64,000 nucleotides of DNA from Pedobacter hartonius (GTDB lineage: Bacteria; Bacteroidota; Bacteroidia; Sphingobacteriales; Sphingobacteriaceae). The translations under genes were made by a program, and so were the position numbers. The stretch spans positions 372,001-436,000 of the forward strand of contig NZ_FNRA01000002.1 in the NCBI RefSeq assembly GCF_900107535.1, read 5' to 3'. Below the pieces are notes generated by a model. That model was given only the letters and a program-made list of their open reading frames with translations, was not told where the DNA came from and searched no databases. Of the stretch, positions 1 through 8,407 are shown one piece after another. The first letter of the stretch is position 1. Each line of letters opens with the position of its first letter.

Positions 1-642
1 ATCGGCGCCATCAGGGCCGGAGGAAACAGCTTTAACTATACGTTAGACTGGGTAAGCTGTTTTGCCCTGGCCGTCAACGAAGAAAATGCCTCCTTCGGGC
101 GGGTAGTTACGGCGCCTACCAACGGGGCAGCGGGAGTCATCCCGGCAGTACTGCAATATGCAATCGCTTTTTGTGACTGTTTTACTGAAGAGAAGATCGT
201 ACAGTTCATCGCCTGTGCTTCTGAAATTGGCAGTATCTTCAAAAAAGGGGCTACGATCTCCGCAGCCATGGGCGGATGCCAGGCCGAGATCGGCGTATCT
301 TCTGCAATGGCCGCAGCGGCATTAACGGAATGCCTGGGCGGCTCACAGCGCCAGGTCATGATGGCGGCTGAGATAGCCATGGAACATCATCTGGGCTTAA
401 CCTGCGACCCTATCGGCGGACTGGTGCAAATTCCCTGCATTGAAAGGAATACCATGGGTGCCATTAAAGCGATTACCGCCAGTCAGCTGGCCCTGCAAAG
501 CAACCCCGATAAAGCAAAAGTAAGTCTTGGCGCGGTGGTCAATACGATGTGGGAAACAGCGCTGGACATGAATTTAAAATATAAAGAAACCTCAGATGGC
601 GGACTGGCAACTAATATTCCAATCAGCTTACCTGAATGTTAA
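1..642 (+). CDS. sdaA: L-serine dehydratase (L-serine ammonia-lyase), C-terminal part
   Basis: The reading frame is open from the first base of the window, so the 5' end lies outside; 213 residues are visible. The enzyme deaminates L-serine to pyruvate and ammonia with an oxygen-labile [4Fe-4S] cluster. Three cysteines sit in the family contexts GGCQAEIG (visible residue 93), LTCDPIGG (135) and IPCIERN (146). Their spacing of 42 and 11 residues is the one known for the single-chain bacterial enzyme. The glycine-rich stretch GAIRAGGNS and the [10 protein letters not shown] segment also fit the alpha domain. The neighbouring gene is convergent and 11 bp away, so this gene ends its transcription unit. 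Identification is secure; only the start is missing. Confidence 0.95.
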   Translation: MGAIRAGGNSFNYTLDWVSCFALAVNEENASFGRVVTAPTNGAAGVIPAVLQYAIAFCDCFTEEKIVQFIACASEIGSIFKKGATISAAMGGCQAEIGVSSAMAAAALTECLGGSQRQVMMAAEIAMEHHLGLTCDPIGGLVQIPCIERNTMGAIKAITASQLALQSNPDKAKVSLGAVVNTMWETALDMNLKYKETSDGGLATNIPISLPEC

Positions 643-653
643 TCTTTTTCAGG

Positions 654-1370
654 CTATTGATACGCCTTAAGAATTGAAGGTGCCAGCAGCGTTACCCAAT
701 TCTTATACATATTGCCGGAGGGATGCAGTCCGTCTGAAGCTACTAAGGAACCATCAGTTGCTGCATTTTTTGAGCCGGGAGTGATATCCGTATAACTGAT
801 CCCCGCTGCCAGTGTTTCTTCCTTATTGACTGCATTGAAGGCATCGATCTCTTTCGCGATGCTCTCTGTACCTCTGCCGCTTTGTTTACCAAAAGGCGTG
901 GCACCCCAATCCGGTATGGATACGACAAACACATGCTTTTTATTTCCTCCTGCAAAAGCAACTGCCGTTTGCAGCAACTCCTTAAATTCTGCCCGGTAAA
1001 CAGCAACGGAATTACCCCTGTACTGGTTATTTACCCCGATCAGCAAGGTAACGATATCATATTTAGCCGGTAGTGCTTCGGCAGCTATTCCTGCCTGCAA
1101 CTCGTTCGTTGTCCATCCTGTTTTTGCGATGATCTTTGGCGCTGCAACCTTCAATCCCTGCCCGCTCAGGCGCGCCGAAAGCTGCTGAGGGAAACAGGAG
1201 GACTGCGCCACCGCTTCACCTATAGTATAGGAATCGCCCAATGCCAGGTAGCTGAGCTGTCCCGCAGGAAATTCTGTTTTTGTGGTATCTGTTTTACTCA
1301 TCCCTTTTGTTGAACTCTTTTCGCATCCGGTAATGGCTATCAGCAGGATTAGTGCAGCTGTTAATTTCAT
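654..1370 (-). CDS. SGNH/GDSL-family hydrolase lipoprotein
   Basis: A 238-residue protein with a lipoprotein signal: a short hydrophobic stretch ends in ITGC, with Cys16 as the expected lipidation site. The SGNH hydrolase blocks are visible. The nucleophile Ser47 lies in LGDSYTIGE, the GxN block is IGVNNQYRG, and the C-terminal Asp213/His216 pair is in SDGLHPSG. Such enzymes hydrolyse esters, often acetyl groups on sugars or short acyl esters, and this one should face the periplasm or cell surface. The specific substrate cannot be read from the sequence. A decayed gene lies immediately upstream on the same strand, so the original operon partner may be lost. Confidence 0.88.
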   Translation of the reverse strand: MKLTAALILLIAITGCEKSSTKGMSKTDTTKTEFPAGQLSYLALGDSYTIGEAVAQSSCFPQQLSARLSGQGLKVAAPKIIAKTGWTTNELQAGIAAEALPAKYDIVTLLIGVNNQYRGNSVAVYRAEFKELLQTAVAFAGGNKKHVFVVSIPDWGATPFGKQSGRGTESIAKEIDAFNAVNKEETLAAGISYTDITPGSKNAATDGSLVASDGLHPSGNMYKNWVTLLAPSILKAYQ

Positions 1371-1425
1371 ACAGAAATTTACGAAAGAAGTATATGCTCA
1401 GATGCCTAAGATAATTATTTTGAGA

Positions 1426-1621
1426 CGTGCGGCCAACATTCTGCACCACGCAGTAACGCATGTCGGTGATCTTCAGGTCTGCCGGACTTGAAGCACGCCT
1501 CACATTGGAAGTAGTATGGGTGATCGTATCTTCAAAAGACAGCCCCATTAAGCCGCCCAGGGCAATTCCGCTAAGGATATTCTTTTCAGGAAGTCGCGCC
1601 GGTTATCTTTTGTTGTGGCAT
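1426..1621 (-). pseudogene. Remnant of a Tat-exported mandelate racemase/muconate lactonizing enzyme-like protein
   Basis: Reading the minus strand in two frames recovers a typical N-terminus: twin-arginine signal NRRDFLKRISLA, then GIALGGLMGLSFEDTI, a spacer, and LKITDMRYCVVQNVGRT. That ending resembles the first strand of enolase-superfamily sugar-acid dehydratases of Bacteroidota. Two one-base losses are needed: one just after the ATG at 1621 (ATG-CC where ATG-GCC would restore the frame) and one near 1570 (TTAGC-GGA). After GRT near position 1426 the similarity stops, so the catalytic domain is absent. The fragment lies between an orphan FecR and an SGNH hydrolase. The family name rests on my memory of related N-termini, so the decay is surer than the identity. 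Confidence 0.5.
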
Positions 1622-1670
1622 TTATTGCTGAATAGCCCTGAACCCGTCATGATTTCCGTCAATGGAAAAA

Positions 1671-2678
1671 TTATAAGAGTTTCAGCGCTTTTTGCGCCGG
1701 TTTACTTTTTATACATACAACTGCCTTGTCCTTGTCATAGGAAAAATCAGCCTTATTGAACTCACAAATACTCTTCAGCATGGATTCTAATGGTTCATCG
1801 CTGCTGAGTGTGGCAGTAAATCTTTTCGCCTGAACAAGCTGATCCGAGAACAGGATCTTCACATTGAACTTTTTACCGATGACCATTGCGGCTTCGGCCA
1901 CGGTGACATCATCGAACACCAGGTTATTCCCCTTCCAAGCATCATAATGAGCTGCATCTACTGTTCTCATACTGGAAACTGCCTTTAGCTTGTCATACCT
2001 GATTTGCTGATTGGGTGTGATCACGCCCTGGATCTGACGCGGATCGGCAACTTTAACTCTTCCCCTCCTTACAGTAACTGTAATATCAGTATACCAGGGG
2101 CTGGCCTCCACGCTAAAAGCAGTACCGAGCACGGTTGTCTGCAATTTCCCGGAATACACCGTAAAAGGTTTGGAAGGCTGGTGTACCACATCAAAAAAAG
2201 CGGTGCCTTCAAGGTACACATCCCTTTTTGCAGCACTGGCAAAAGAAGAGGCAAAGTGCAGCTTACTGCCAGCGCCCAAAATTACGGTACTGCCATCTGA
2301 CAGACGGATCAGGTGCTCAGTACGCCTGTTATTGAACACATTTACGGTTTTCACTTCTCCTTTGCTGAAAAAAGACGGCCGGAACAAAATAGCAAGGGTA
2401 AGCAATGCGATCAGTGCGGCGGCAACGGACAAGCCCGGAAGCCAAAGTTTTACCGCAGGCGCGGATTGGACGGGCTCTTCCTCTTTTGTGATATTCAGCC
2501 AGATGGCTTCTTTTATTTCTTCTTTTAAAGAGTTTTTCTTCTGATCATCCAGTAGCGCAACTACATCCGGCTCCTGCTCAAATAAGTTGTAATAGCTGAA
2601 GATAAAATTCTGCTCCTCCAGAGTTGCCTCACCTTTAAGGTATTTCCGTAAAAATTTAAGAAAATTGTACTTATTCAT
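1671..2678 (-). CDS. FecR-family anti-sigma factor
   Basis: This 335-residue protein has the FecR layout of Bacteroidota. It has a cytoplasmic helical N-terminus of about 80 residues containing YLKGEATLEEQ, one transmembrane helix near residues 83-102, a periplasmic FecR beta domain around 120-225 (GSTVILGAGSKL, LEGTAFFDV, TVLGTAFSVEA), and a C-terminal DUF4974-like domain (LVFDDVTVAEAAMVIGKKF). Such proteins hold an ECF sigma factor inactive until a TonB-dependent transducer signals. Neither partner is present here: no sigma gene lies upstream (the next gene is lipB) and no SusC/FecA-type receptor lies downstream. It may have lost its module or may act in trans. Confidence 0.9.
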   Translation of the reverse strand: MNKYNFLKFLRKYLKGEATLEEQNFIFSYYNLFEQEPDVVALLDDQKKNSLKEEIKEAIWLNITKEEEPVQSAPAVKLWLPGLSVAAALIALLTLAILFRPSFFSKGEVKTVNVFNNRRTEHLIRLSDGSTVILGAGSKLHFASSFASAAKRDVYLEGTAFFDVVHQPSKPFTVYSGKLQTTVLGTAFSVEASPWYTDITVTVRRGRVKVADPRQIQGVITPNQQIRYDKLKAVSSMRTVDAAHYDAWKGNNLVFDDVTVAEAAMVIGKKFNVKILFSDQLVQAKRFTATLSSDEPLESMLKSICEFNKADFSYDKDKAVVCIKSKPAQKALKLL

Positions 2679-2924
2679 TACTAACCAGATTAAAAACGTT
2701 CATACAGTAAACAGCATACTGCTTTATAGGTATGACCTTTGAACAGCAAAAAGTCCCACCAAAAATTGATTTTTTTTTATAATTTTTTAAAGATGCGAAC
2801 TGCAAACGAGAACCATCAGGATGGAAAAAAGCTGGAGCAGGGAAACGCGCAGCTGTTCTATCGCCTTTGTCACAGGGCCGGGAATACCGGCCTATGCTTT
2901 TAGAGAAATACTGGTGGCGGAGCT

Positions 2925-3620
2925 TTAAAATAATGCCATTTGAAACTGGCTGGCAATGTGCTCCCGGAGCACAGCCTTCACTTCAGACAGGTTCAGTTCG
3001 TGGCCGAGCTCACGCTGCATAGAGGTAACATCCTTGTCGTCGATGCCGCAGGGGATGATGTTGTTAAAATAGTCAAGATCCGTATTGACGTTCAGGGCAA
3101 AGCCGTGCATGGTTACCCAGCGGCTGCACCTTACACCCATTGCACAGATCTTTCTTGCCTTTTCATTATCAGCATCTATCCAGACACCCGTAAAGCCGGG
3201 GTACCTGCCTGCAGGAATCCCGAAATCGTTCAGGGTAAGGATAACGGCCTCTTCCAGCGTTCTTAGATACAGGTGGATATCGGTAAAGAAATTGTCGAGG
3301 TCCAGGATCGGGTATCCTACCAGCTGGCCCGGGCCATGGTAAGTGATATCACCTCCGCGGTTGATCTTATAGTAAACCGCATTTTTTTCTTTTAGCCCTT
3401 CTTCGTCCAGCAGCAGATATTCAGGATGGCCGCTTTTCCCAAGGGTATATACATGGGGGTGCTCGCAAAAGATCAGGAAGTTTGGAGTCTCCTCTTCTTT
3501 GCCACTGTTGCGGTTACTGGTTTTAATGGCAACAGTTTCATTTAAAATAAGTTCCTGATGGTCCCAGGCTTCCTGGTAATCCAGCAATCCCCAATCCACA
3601 AATTTTACTTTCTTGTTCAT
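2925..3620 (-). CDS. lipB: Octanoyltransferase (lipoyl(octanoyl) transferase)
   Basis: This 231-residue cytoplasmic enzyme transfers octanoyl from acyl carrier protein to lipoyl domains, the first step of protein lipoylation. The signatures are NRGGDITYHGPGQLVGYPI, RKICAMGVRCSRWVTMHGFA with the conserved lysine, and the catalytic cysteine in NIIPCGI. Length is normal for LipB. It lies 9 bp downstream of a 4'-phosphopantetheinyl transferase on the same strand, probably in one operon. That pairing is sensible, because the transferase makes the holo-ACP that carries the octanoyl donor. Confidence 0.96.
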   Translation of the reverse strand: MNKKVKFVDWGLLDYQEAWDHQELILNETVAIKTSNRNSGKEEETPNFLIFCEHPHVYTLGKSGHPEYLLLDEEGLKEKNAVYYKINRGGDITYHGPGQLVGYPILDLDNFFTDIHLYLRTLEEAVILTLNDFGIPAGRYPGFTGVWIDADNEKARKICAMGVRCSRWVTMHGFALNVNTDLDYFNNIIPCGIDDKDVTSMQRELGHELNLSEVKAVLREHIASQFQMALF

Positions 3621-3629
3621 TCCATTAAT

Positions 3630-4271
3630 TTAAGCTACAACATATCCGAGCATGTAACCGGGTATGGTATTAAAATAACAAACGGTTAATGTTTGCGGCC
3701 CTTCCGGCAGGCTGACAATTACCGTCATTGACCCATTGTCTTTCAGCTCGAAAGGCTGTATATGGATATGTTTCCTGAATTCCAGTCCCTTTTTCCCGTA
3801 CCATTTATAAACAGCCTCCTTCACACACCAGCAGGCATACAGCGCTTCGGTATGGTTCTTTACATTATTCTGCGCCAGTTCAGGCGGTGAAAGGAATTTT
3901 TGCTGGATACGGTGGATCTTGGGCTTGATCAGTTCAATATCTACACCAACATCTTTTTTCCTGCCAATCATTACCGCGGCATAGTCATACGAATGACTGA
4001 GTGAAATGCTGTAGGGCGACCCTACCAGGTAGGGTTTCCCGTGTTCATCCATCCGGCAGTCGATATAACCCGAGGTGTTCAGCATGGTGCGCAATAAAAA
4101 CCGCGTACTCAGCCATTGCAGCAGTCGCTTGCCCTGGCTCAGCGTAGTCAGAAAATCCAGTTCATGCTGCTTCATCTGCAGACCGGAAAGCAGCTCCTCT
4201 TCGCTCTCCTGGATTTTCCATACGGCAAGTATGGTGTGATCGTCAATATCTTTATTATAGATTACAGGCAT
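3630..4271 (-). CDS. 4'-phosphopantetheinyl transferase superfamily protein
   Basis: The frame is open further upstream, but the ATG at 4271 (MPVIYNKDID) is the likely start. It leaves room for the -7 box at 4291-4298 and gives 213 residues, normal for the Sfp-like group. The two magnesium/CoA motifs are visible: DVGVDIELI, and WCVKEAVYKWYGKKGLEF. The enzyme would transfer phosphopantetheine from CoA to a serine of a carrier protein. It is followed by lipB at 9 bp and is divergent from dcd. Whether it serves only fatty-acid ACP or also a secondary-metabolite carrier cannot be told here. Confidence 0.88.
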   Translation of the reverse strand: MPVIYNKDIDDHTILAVWKIQESEEELLSGLQMKQHELDFLTTLSQGKRLLQWLSTRFLLRTMLNTSGYIDCRMDEHGKPYLVGSPYSISLSHSYDYAAVMIGRKKDVGVDIELIKPKIHRIQQKFLSPPELAQNNVKNHTEALYACWCVKEAVYKWYGKKGLEFRKHIHIQPFELKDNGSMTVIVSLPEGPQTLTVCYFNTIPGYMLGYVVA

Positions 4272-4290
4272 CCTATTTAAAAAATCAATG

Positions 4291-4298
4291 CAAAAGTA
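4291..4298 (-). promoter_or_regulatory. Putative -7 box for the PPTase-lipB operon
   Basis: On the minus strand the sequence is TACTTTTG, a perfect match to the Bacteroidota -7 consensus TAnnTTTG, 20 bp upstream of the PPTase start. A TTTG that could serve as the -33 element (4323-4326) is spaced somewhat too far, so the call rests on the -7 box and position. Confidence 0.5.
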
Positions 4299-4336
4299 TC
4301 TTAAATTAATCATAATTTCGCCCAAAGACTTTACAA

Positions 4337-4873
4337 ATGATACTTTCGGATAAGCGTATTTTAGAAGAGATTGACAAAGGAACAATAATTATTGAGCCCT
4401 TTAAACCAGAATGTTTAGGCACAAATTCTTATGATGTTCATTTGGGCAAATACCTGGCAACCTATGCCGACAGGGTGCTGGATGCCAAAGCACACAACAA
4501 GATCCAGCATTTTGAGATCCCTAAGGATGGATTTGTACTGCAGCCGGGCACCTTATACCTGGGTGTAACACTTGAATATACCGAAACACATGCCCACGTC
4601 CCTTTCCTGGAAGGTAAATCAAGTACCGGCCGTTTGGGAATCGATATCCATGCCACAGCAGGAAAAGGCGATGTAGGATTCTGCAATACCTGGACACTCG
4701 AAATTTCATGCGCCCAACCCGTAAAGATCTATGCGGGGATGCCTATCGGACAGCTGATCTATTTTATGGTGGAAGGAAATATTGAAACCCTGTACAATGC
4801 GAAAAATGACGCCAAGTACAGCAACAAAACTACCAAACCTGTAGAAAGTATGATGTGGAAGAATAACTTTTAA
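4337..4873 (+). CDS. dcd: dCTP deaminase
   Basis: A 178-residue protein of the dCTP deaminase/dUTPase fold. It converts dCTP to dUTP (or directly to dUMP in bifunctional members), feeding thymidylate synthesis. The family signatures are EGKSSTGRLGIDIHATAG, followed by GFCNTWTLEI with the catalytic glutamate, and MPIGQLIYF. The C-terminal tail with YSNKTTKPVES closes the active site in relatives. A strong terminator follows directly, so it is monocistronic. Mono- and bifunctional enzymes cannot be separated by eye. Confidence 0.95.
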   Translation: MILSDKRILEEIDKGTIIIEPFKPECLGTNSYDVHLGKYLATYADRVLDAKAHNKIQHFEIPKDGFVLQPGTLYLGVTLEYTETHAHVPFLEGKSSTGRLGIDIHATAGKGDVGFCNTWTLEISCAQPVKIYAGMPIGQLIYFMVEGNIETLYNAKNDAKYSNKTTKPVESMMWKNNF

Positions 4874-4900
4874 ACACTGGATTAATCACTATAGCTTTTG

Positions 4901-4936
4901 AGCCTCAATATTCTTATATTGAGGCTTTATTTTTTT
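4901..4936 (+). terminator. Rho-independent terminator after dcd
   Basis: AGCCTCAATAT and ATATTGAGGCT form an 11-bp perfect stem with a 4-nt loop, followed by a run of thymines. It lies between the dcd stop and the ATG of the next gene, which argues that the apparent TTG-started extension of that gene at 4898 is not used. Confidence 0.85.
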
Positions 4937-4948
4937 AGTTGTGTACCT

Positions 4949-7639
4949 ATGCGAATTAAATTCCTGACCGCCGTTATTTTTCTCCTGGCATCCGCTATAT
5001 TCCTTGCCTTCAGGTTTCAGGATGACCCTTTTGAAGCCCTTCTAAAAAAACTTACTGCTTATAACGAAGAGCATCCGCAGGAAAAAGTATACCTGCATCT
5101 GGACAAACCTTATTACGCCATCGGCGACAATATCTGGTTCAAAGCCTATGTAACCGATAACCGTACCAACCAGCTTTCGAAGATCAGCACATCTTTGTAT
5201 GTAGAACTGATCAGCGAAAATGATTCGGTGAAAAAACAGATCAAACTGCCGCTCATCAGCGGGCTCAGCTGGGGCGACTTTAAACTGGCAGATACCTTAA
5301 AAGAAGGAAACTACAGGATCAGGGCCTATACTCAATGGATGAGGAACGCCGCCCCGGACTTCTTTTTTGATAAAACGGTCAGGATCGGGAATGCCTGGGT
5401 AAATAAGGTTTTTACCAGCACCACCTATACTTTCGGCAAAAGGAACAATGCTGAGCTGGTGGACGCACTCGTTAAATTTACAGACAAGGACGGAAATCCC
5501 TATGGCGGACAAAATGTAAGCTACGAAGTATGGCTGAAAGATAAACCCGCCGGCCGCGGCAAAGGCATGACCAATGCCCAGGGCGAAATAAATTTCTCTT
5601 TCCAGAATTCAACCGGCACCGCAGCATCCGGTCAAATTAAGGCGACCATAACCCTGCCGAATAAACAGGAGATCGTAAAAGTCATCCCCGTAAAGACCAC
5701 CTCCAATTCCCTGTCTGTTCAATTGTTCCCCGAAGGCGGGAACCTGGTTGAAAACCTTCCGTCAAAAGTAGCCATCAAGGCGGTCAGTCCCTCCGGACTG
5801 GGCGAAGATGTGACCGGTACAGTGGTTGACAGTGACGGAACGGAATTGCTGGCTTTCAGTACCACCCACCTGGGGATGGGCAATTTCGTTGTAAACCCGC
5901 AGCCGGGAAAAACCTATACCGTAAAAGTTAAACGCAAAGACGGCAGCATACTGGATGTGCCCATGCCAAAAGCCTCTCCCTTGGGATACGTTCTCAGTGT
6001 AAATAACGCAGACACCAGTAAGGTAAACATCAGGATCCTGATGAGCCAGCAGCTGCTGAACCAGGGTGAGATGAAACTGGTCATCCAGCAGAACAATACT
6101 GTCCTGACGGTGCAAAAGCTGCAGTCTACCAAACAGGTAAGCGCACTTGTGCTGCCAAAAAAAGACCTTCCCTCAGGGATTATCCACTTTACGCTGTTCA
6201 ACGCAGCAAACCTGCCAGTGGCAGAGCGCCTGATCTTTATTAATAATCCGGCAGAGCAGATCAGTGTTAGCCTGACCAATTTAAAGGGCAGTTACGGGCT
6301 GCGGGAGAACGTGCCGCTAGAGCTTTCTGCAAAGGATGCCGGCAAACCGACGATCGGCAGCTTCTCTGTCGCTGTTACCAATTCAAGTACGGTAACACCA
6401 GATCCTGATAATGAAACGAATATCCTCAGCTCGCTGCTGCTGACTTCAGACCTGAACGGGTATGTGGAAAAACCAAATTATTACCTGCAGTACAACACCA
6501 AAGAGAGCCGCGAACACCTGGATAACCTCCTGCTCACACAGGGCTGGACCAGGTTATTATGGGCAGACCTGATGGGCAATACCGTAAAACCATCGGCTTT
6601 CCCGCCTGAAAAATCATTGAAGGTAAGCGGAACCGTCACCACCACAGGAGGTAAACCCGTACCGAAAGGAAGGGTATCACTGTTTTCAACCGGCGGAGGC
6701 CTCTTTATGGTTGACACCCTGACCGATGCCCAGGGGCATTTCAGTTTCGACAACCTGATTTTTGGTGACAGCACCAAGTTTGTAGTGCAGGCAAGGAACG
6801 CAAAGAACAAAAAGTATGTGGAGATCAACCTGGACATCGTTCCCGGACAGGTGGTCACAAAAAACAGGAACACCGGGGATGTGGAGATCAATGTAAATGA
6901 ATCCATCCAGGGTTATATCCGGAAAAGTAATGCTTATTTTGATGACCTCAATAAACGCGGATTGCTGGAACGCACTTTCCTGCTTGACCAGATAAACATT
7001 GTACAGAAGAAGAACCCCGCCCCGAATTCAGCCAACCTGAATGGCGCCGGACATGCCGATCAGGTGATCACTGCCAGGGATCTGGGAACCTGTATCACCC
7101 TGTCACAGTGTTTACAGGGAAGAGTGGCCGGTATGACGCTCCGAAATGGACAAGCATACCTTTTGAGAAATAACGGTACCCCCATGCAGATCATTATCGA
7201 TGGCATGCAGGTAGAGCCTGACTTCCTCGACAACATCAGCCCTTTCGATGTAGAAACAATAGAAGTGTTAAAAAGTGTCAGCAATACCGCAATATATGGT
7301 TCCAGAGGAGGAGGCGGAATTTTAGTCATCACCACTAAAAGAGGAGGAGGAGACCTGAGTTATTCCAGGTATTCGCCAGGCATCATCACCTATGCCCCTA
7401 AAGGTTATTATCCCGTAAGGCAGTTCTATTCTCCGCAGTATACACCGGAAAATACGGATAAAAATGCAGACAGGCGTTCTACAGTGTACTGGAACCCGCA
7501 GCTGCCTGCAGAGGCCGGCGGAACTGCCAGATTTAATTTTTACAATACTGATGAACCCGGAACCTACAGGATTGTCATTGAAGGGATCAATGACGAAGGG
7601 CACCTGGCCAGAAAAGTATATACTTACGAAGTAAAATAA
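4949..7639 (+). CDS. MG2-domain and TonB-plug-domain protein without a beta-barrel
   Basis: I choose the ATG at 4949 because the upstream part of the frame is a terminator; this gives 896 residues. After a hydrophobic signal (FLTAVIFLLASAIFLAF) comes a macroglobulin-like segment beginning with EKVYLHLDKPYYAIGD, typical of MG2 domains. Several beta-sandwich repeats follow, then a carboxypeptidase-regulatory-like domain (LKVSGTVTTTGGKPVPKG) near residues 555-640, and a TonB-receptor plug (IIIDGMQVEP, IEVLKSVSNTAIYGSRGGGG, ILVITTKRGGG) near 745-810. The C-terminal ~85 residues are too short for a barrel. Proteins of this layout are common in Bacteroidota, and their function is not established. 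It runs into an enoyl-CoA hydratase gene 4 bp downstream. Confidence 0.8.
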   Translation: MRIKFLTAVIFLLASAIFLAFRFQDDPFEALLKKLTAYNEEHPQEKVYLHLDKPYYAIGDNIWFKAYVTDNRTNQLSKISTSLYVELISENDSVKKQIKLPLISGLSWGDFKLADTLKEGNYRIRAYTQWMRNAAPDFFFDKTVRIGNAWVNKVFTSTTYTFGKRNNAELVDALVKFTDKDGNPYGGQNVSYEVWLKDKPAGRGKGMTNAQGEINFSFQNSTGTAASGQIKATITLPNKQEIVKVIPVKTTSNSLSVQLFPEGGNLVENLPSKVAIKAVSPSGLGEDVTGTVVDSDGTELLAFSTTHLGMGNFVVNPQPGKTYTVKVKRKDGSILDVPMPKASPLGYVLSVNNADTSKVNIRILMSQQLLNQGEMKLVIQQNNTVLTVQKLQSTKQVSALVLPKKDLPSGIIHFTLFNAANLPVAERLIFINNPAEQISVSLTNLKGSYGLRENVPLELSAKDAGKPTIGSFSVAVTNSSTVTPDPDNETNILSSLLLTSDLNGYVEKPNYYLQYNTKESREHLDNLLLTQGWTRLLWADLMGNTVKPSAFPPEKSLKVSGTVTTTGGKPVPKGRVSLFSTGGGLFMVDTLTDAQGHFSFDNLIFGDSTKFVVQARNAKNKKYVEINLDIVPGQVVTKNRNTGDVEINVNESIQGYIRKSNAYFDDLNKRGLLERTFLLDQINIVQKKNPAPNSANLNGAGHADQVITARDLGTCITLSQCLQGRVAGMTLRNGQAYLLRNNGTPMQIIIDGMQVEPDFLDNISPFDVETIEVLKSVSNTAIYGSRGGGGILVITTKRGGGDLSYSRYSPGIITYAPKGYYPVRQFYSPQYTPENTDKNADRRSTVYWNPQLPAEAGGTARFNFYNTDEPGTYRIVIEGINDEGHLARKVYTYEVK

Positions 7640-7643
7640 ATAT

Positions 7644-8405
7644 ATGAATACCATCAATGTGACAATAAAAGACCGTTTGGCCCTGATTACCCTGAACCGC
7701 GGTAAATCAAATGCACTCAACAGGGAAATGATCACCGAACTGACAGATATGCTCCATAATATCAATAACGATGCAAATATCGGCGGCGTGGTCATTACCG
7801 GAAAGGAGCATTTCTTTTCGGCAGGACTGGACCTGATAGAGCTGTATAGTTACAATGAGGAGGAGATCAGGTCATTCTGGAAGCTCTTCCTGGATGCTAT
7901 AGCAAAGATTGTCGCTTTTAAAAAACCGATGGTGGCCGCCATCAACGGACATTCGCCTGCCGGGGGATGTATCATCGCCCTGGCCTGTGATGCACGGGTG
8001 ATGGCCGAAGGAAAATATGTTATCGGACTGAATGAAGTTCCCGTAGGCATCATTGTTCCGGACAGCGTGTTCCAGCTCTATGCTTTCTGGTTAGGCAAGG
8101 CCCATGCCAGCAGAAGTTTGCTGGAAGGTAAATTATTCAGCCCTGAGGAGGCCCTTAACATCGGACTGATAGATGAAGTGGTGAACCCCGCAAGTATCAT
8201 GACCGCAGCCGAACGCAGGATCAGAAAATATATGGCCCTGGAGCCCAACACCTGGCAGCAGAGCAAACTCAACATCAGGAAGGAACTGATTGCCGCTACT
8301 TCGGCAGACCAGTCGGAACTGCTTGAAATTACCCTTGCCCAATGGTGGTCGCCCTCCAGCAGGAACCTCCTGAAAATGATCATTGACAGCCTTCAAAAAA
8401 AATAG
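7644..8405 (+). CDS. Enoyl-CoA hydratase/isomerase family protein
   Basis: A 253-residue crotonase-fold protein. The two oxyanion-hole segments are visible: KEHFFSAGLDLIELY and NGHSPAGGCIIALACD. Members hydrate or isomerise enoyl-CoA esters in fatty-acid degradation. The usual catalytic glutamates of classical hydratases are not obvious at their expected positions (VPVGIIVPDSVF where hydratases have a PE motif), so it may be an isomerase-like member. It starts 4 bp after the plug protein and is followed 2 bp later by a dienoyl-CoA reductase-like SDR, implying a shared mRNA and a shared acyl-CoA pathway. Confidence 0.88.
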   Translation: MNTINVTIKDRLALITLNRGKSNALNREMITELTDMLHNINNDANIGGVVITGKEHFFSAGLDLIELYSYNEEEIRSFWKLFLDAIAKIVAFKKPMVAAINGHSPAGGCIIALACDARVMAEGKYVIGLNEVPVGIIVPDSVFQLYAFWLGKAHASRSLLEGKLFSPEEALNIGLIDEVVNPASIMTAAERRIRKYMALEPNTWQQSKLNIRKELIAATSADQSELLEITLAQWWSPSSRNLLKMIIDSLQKK

Positions 8406-8407
8406 CC

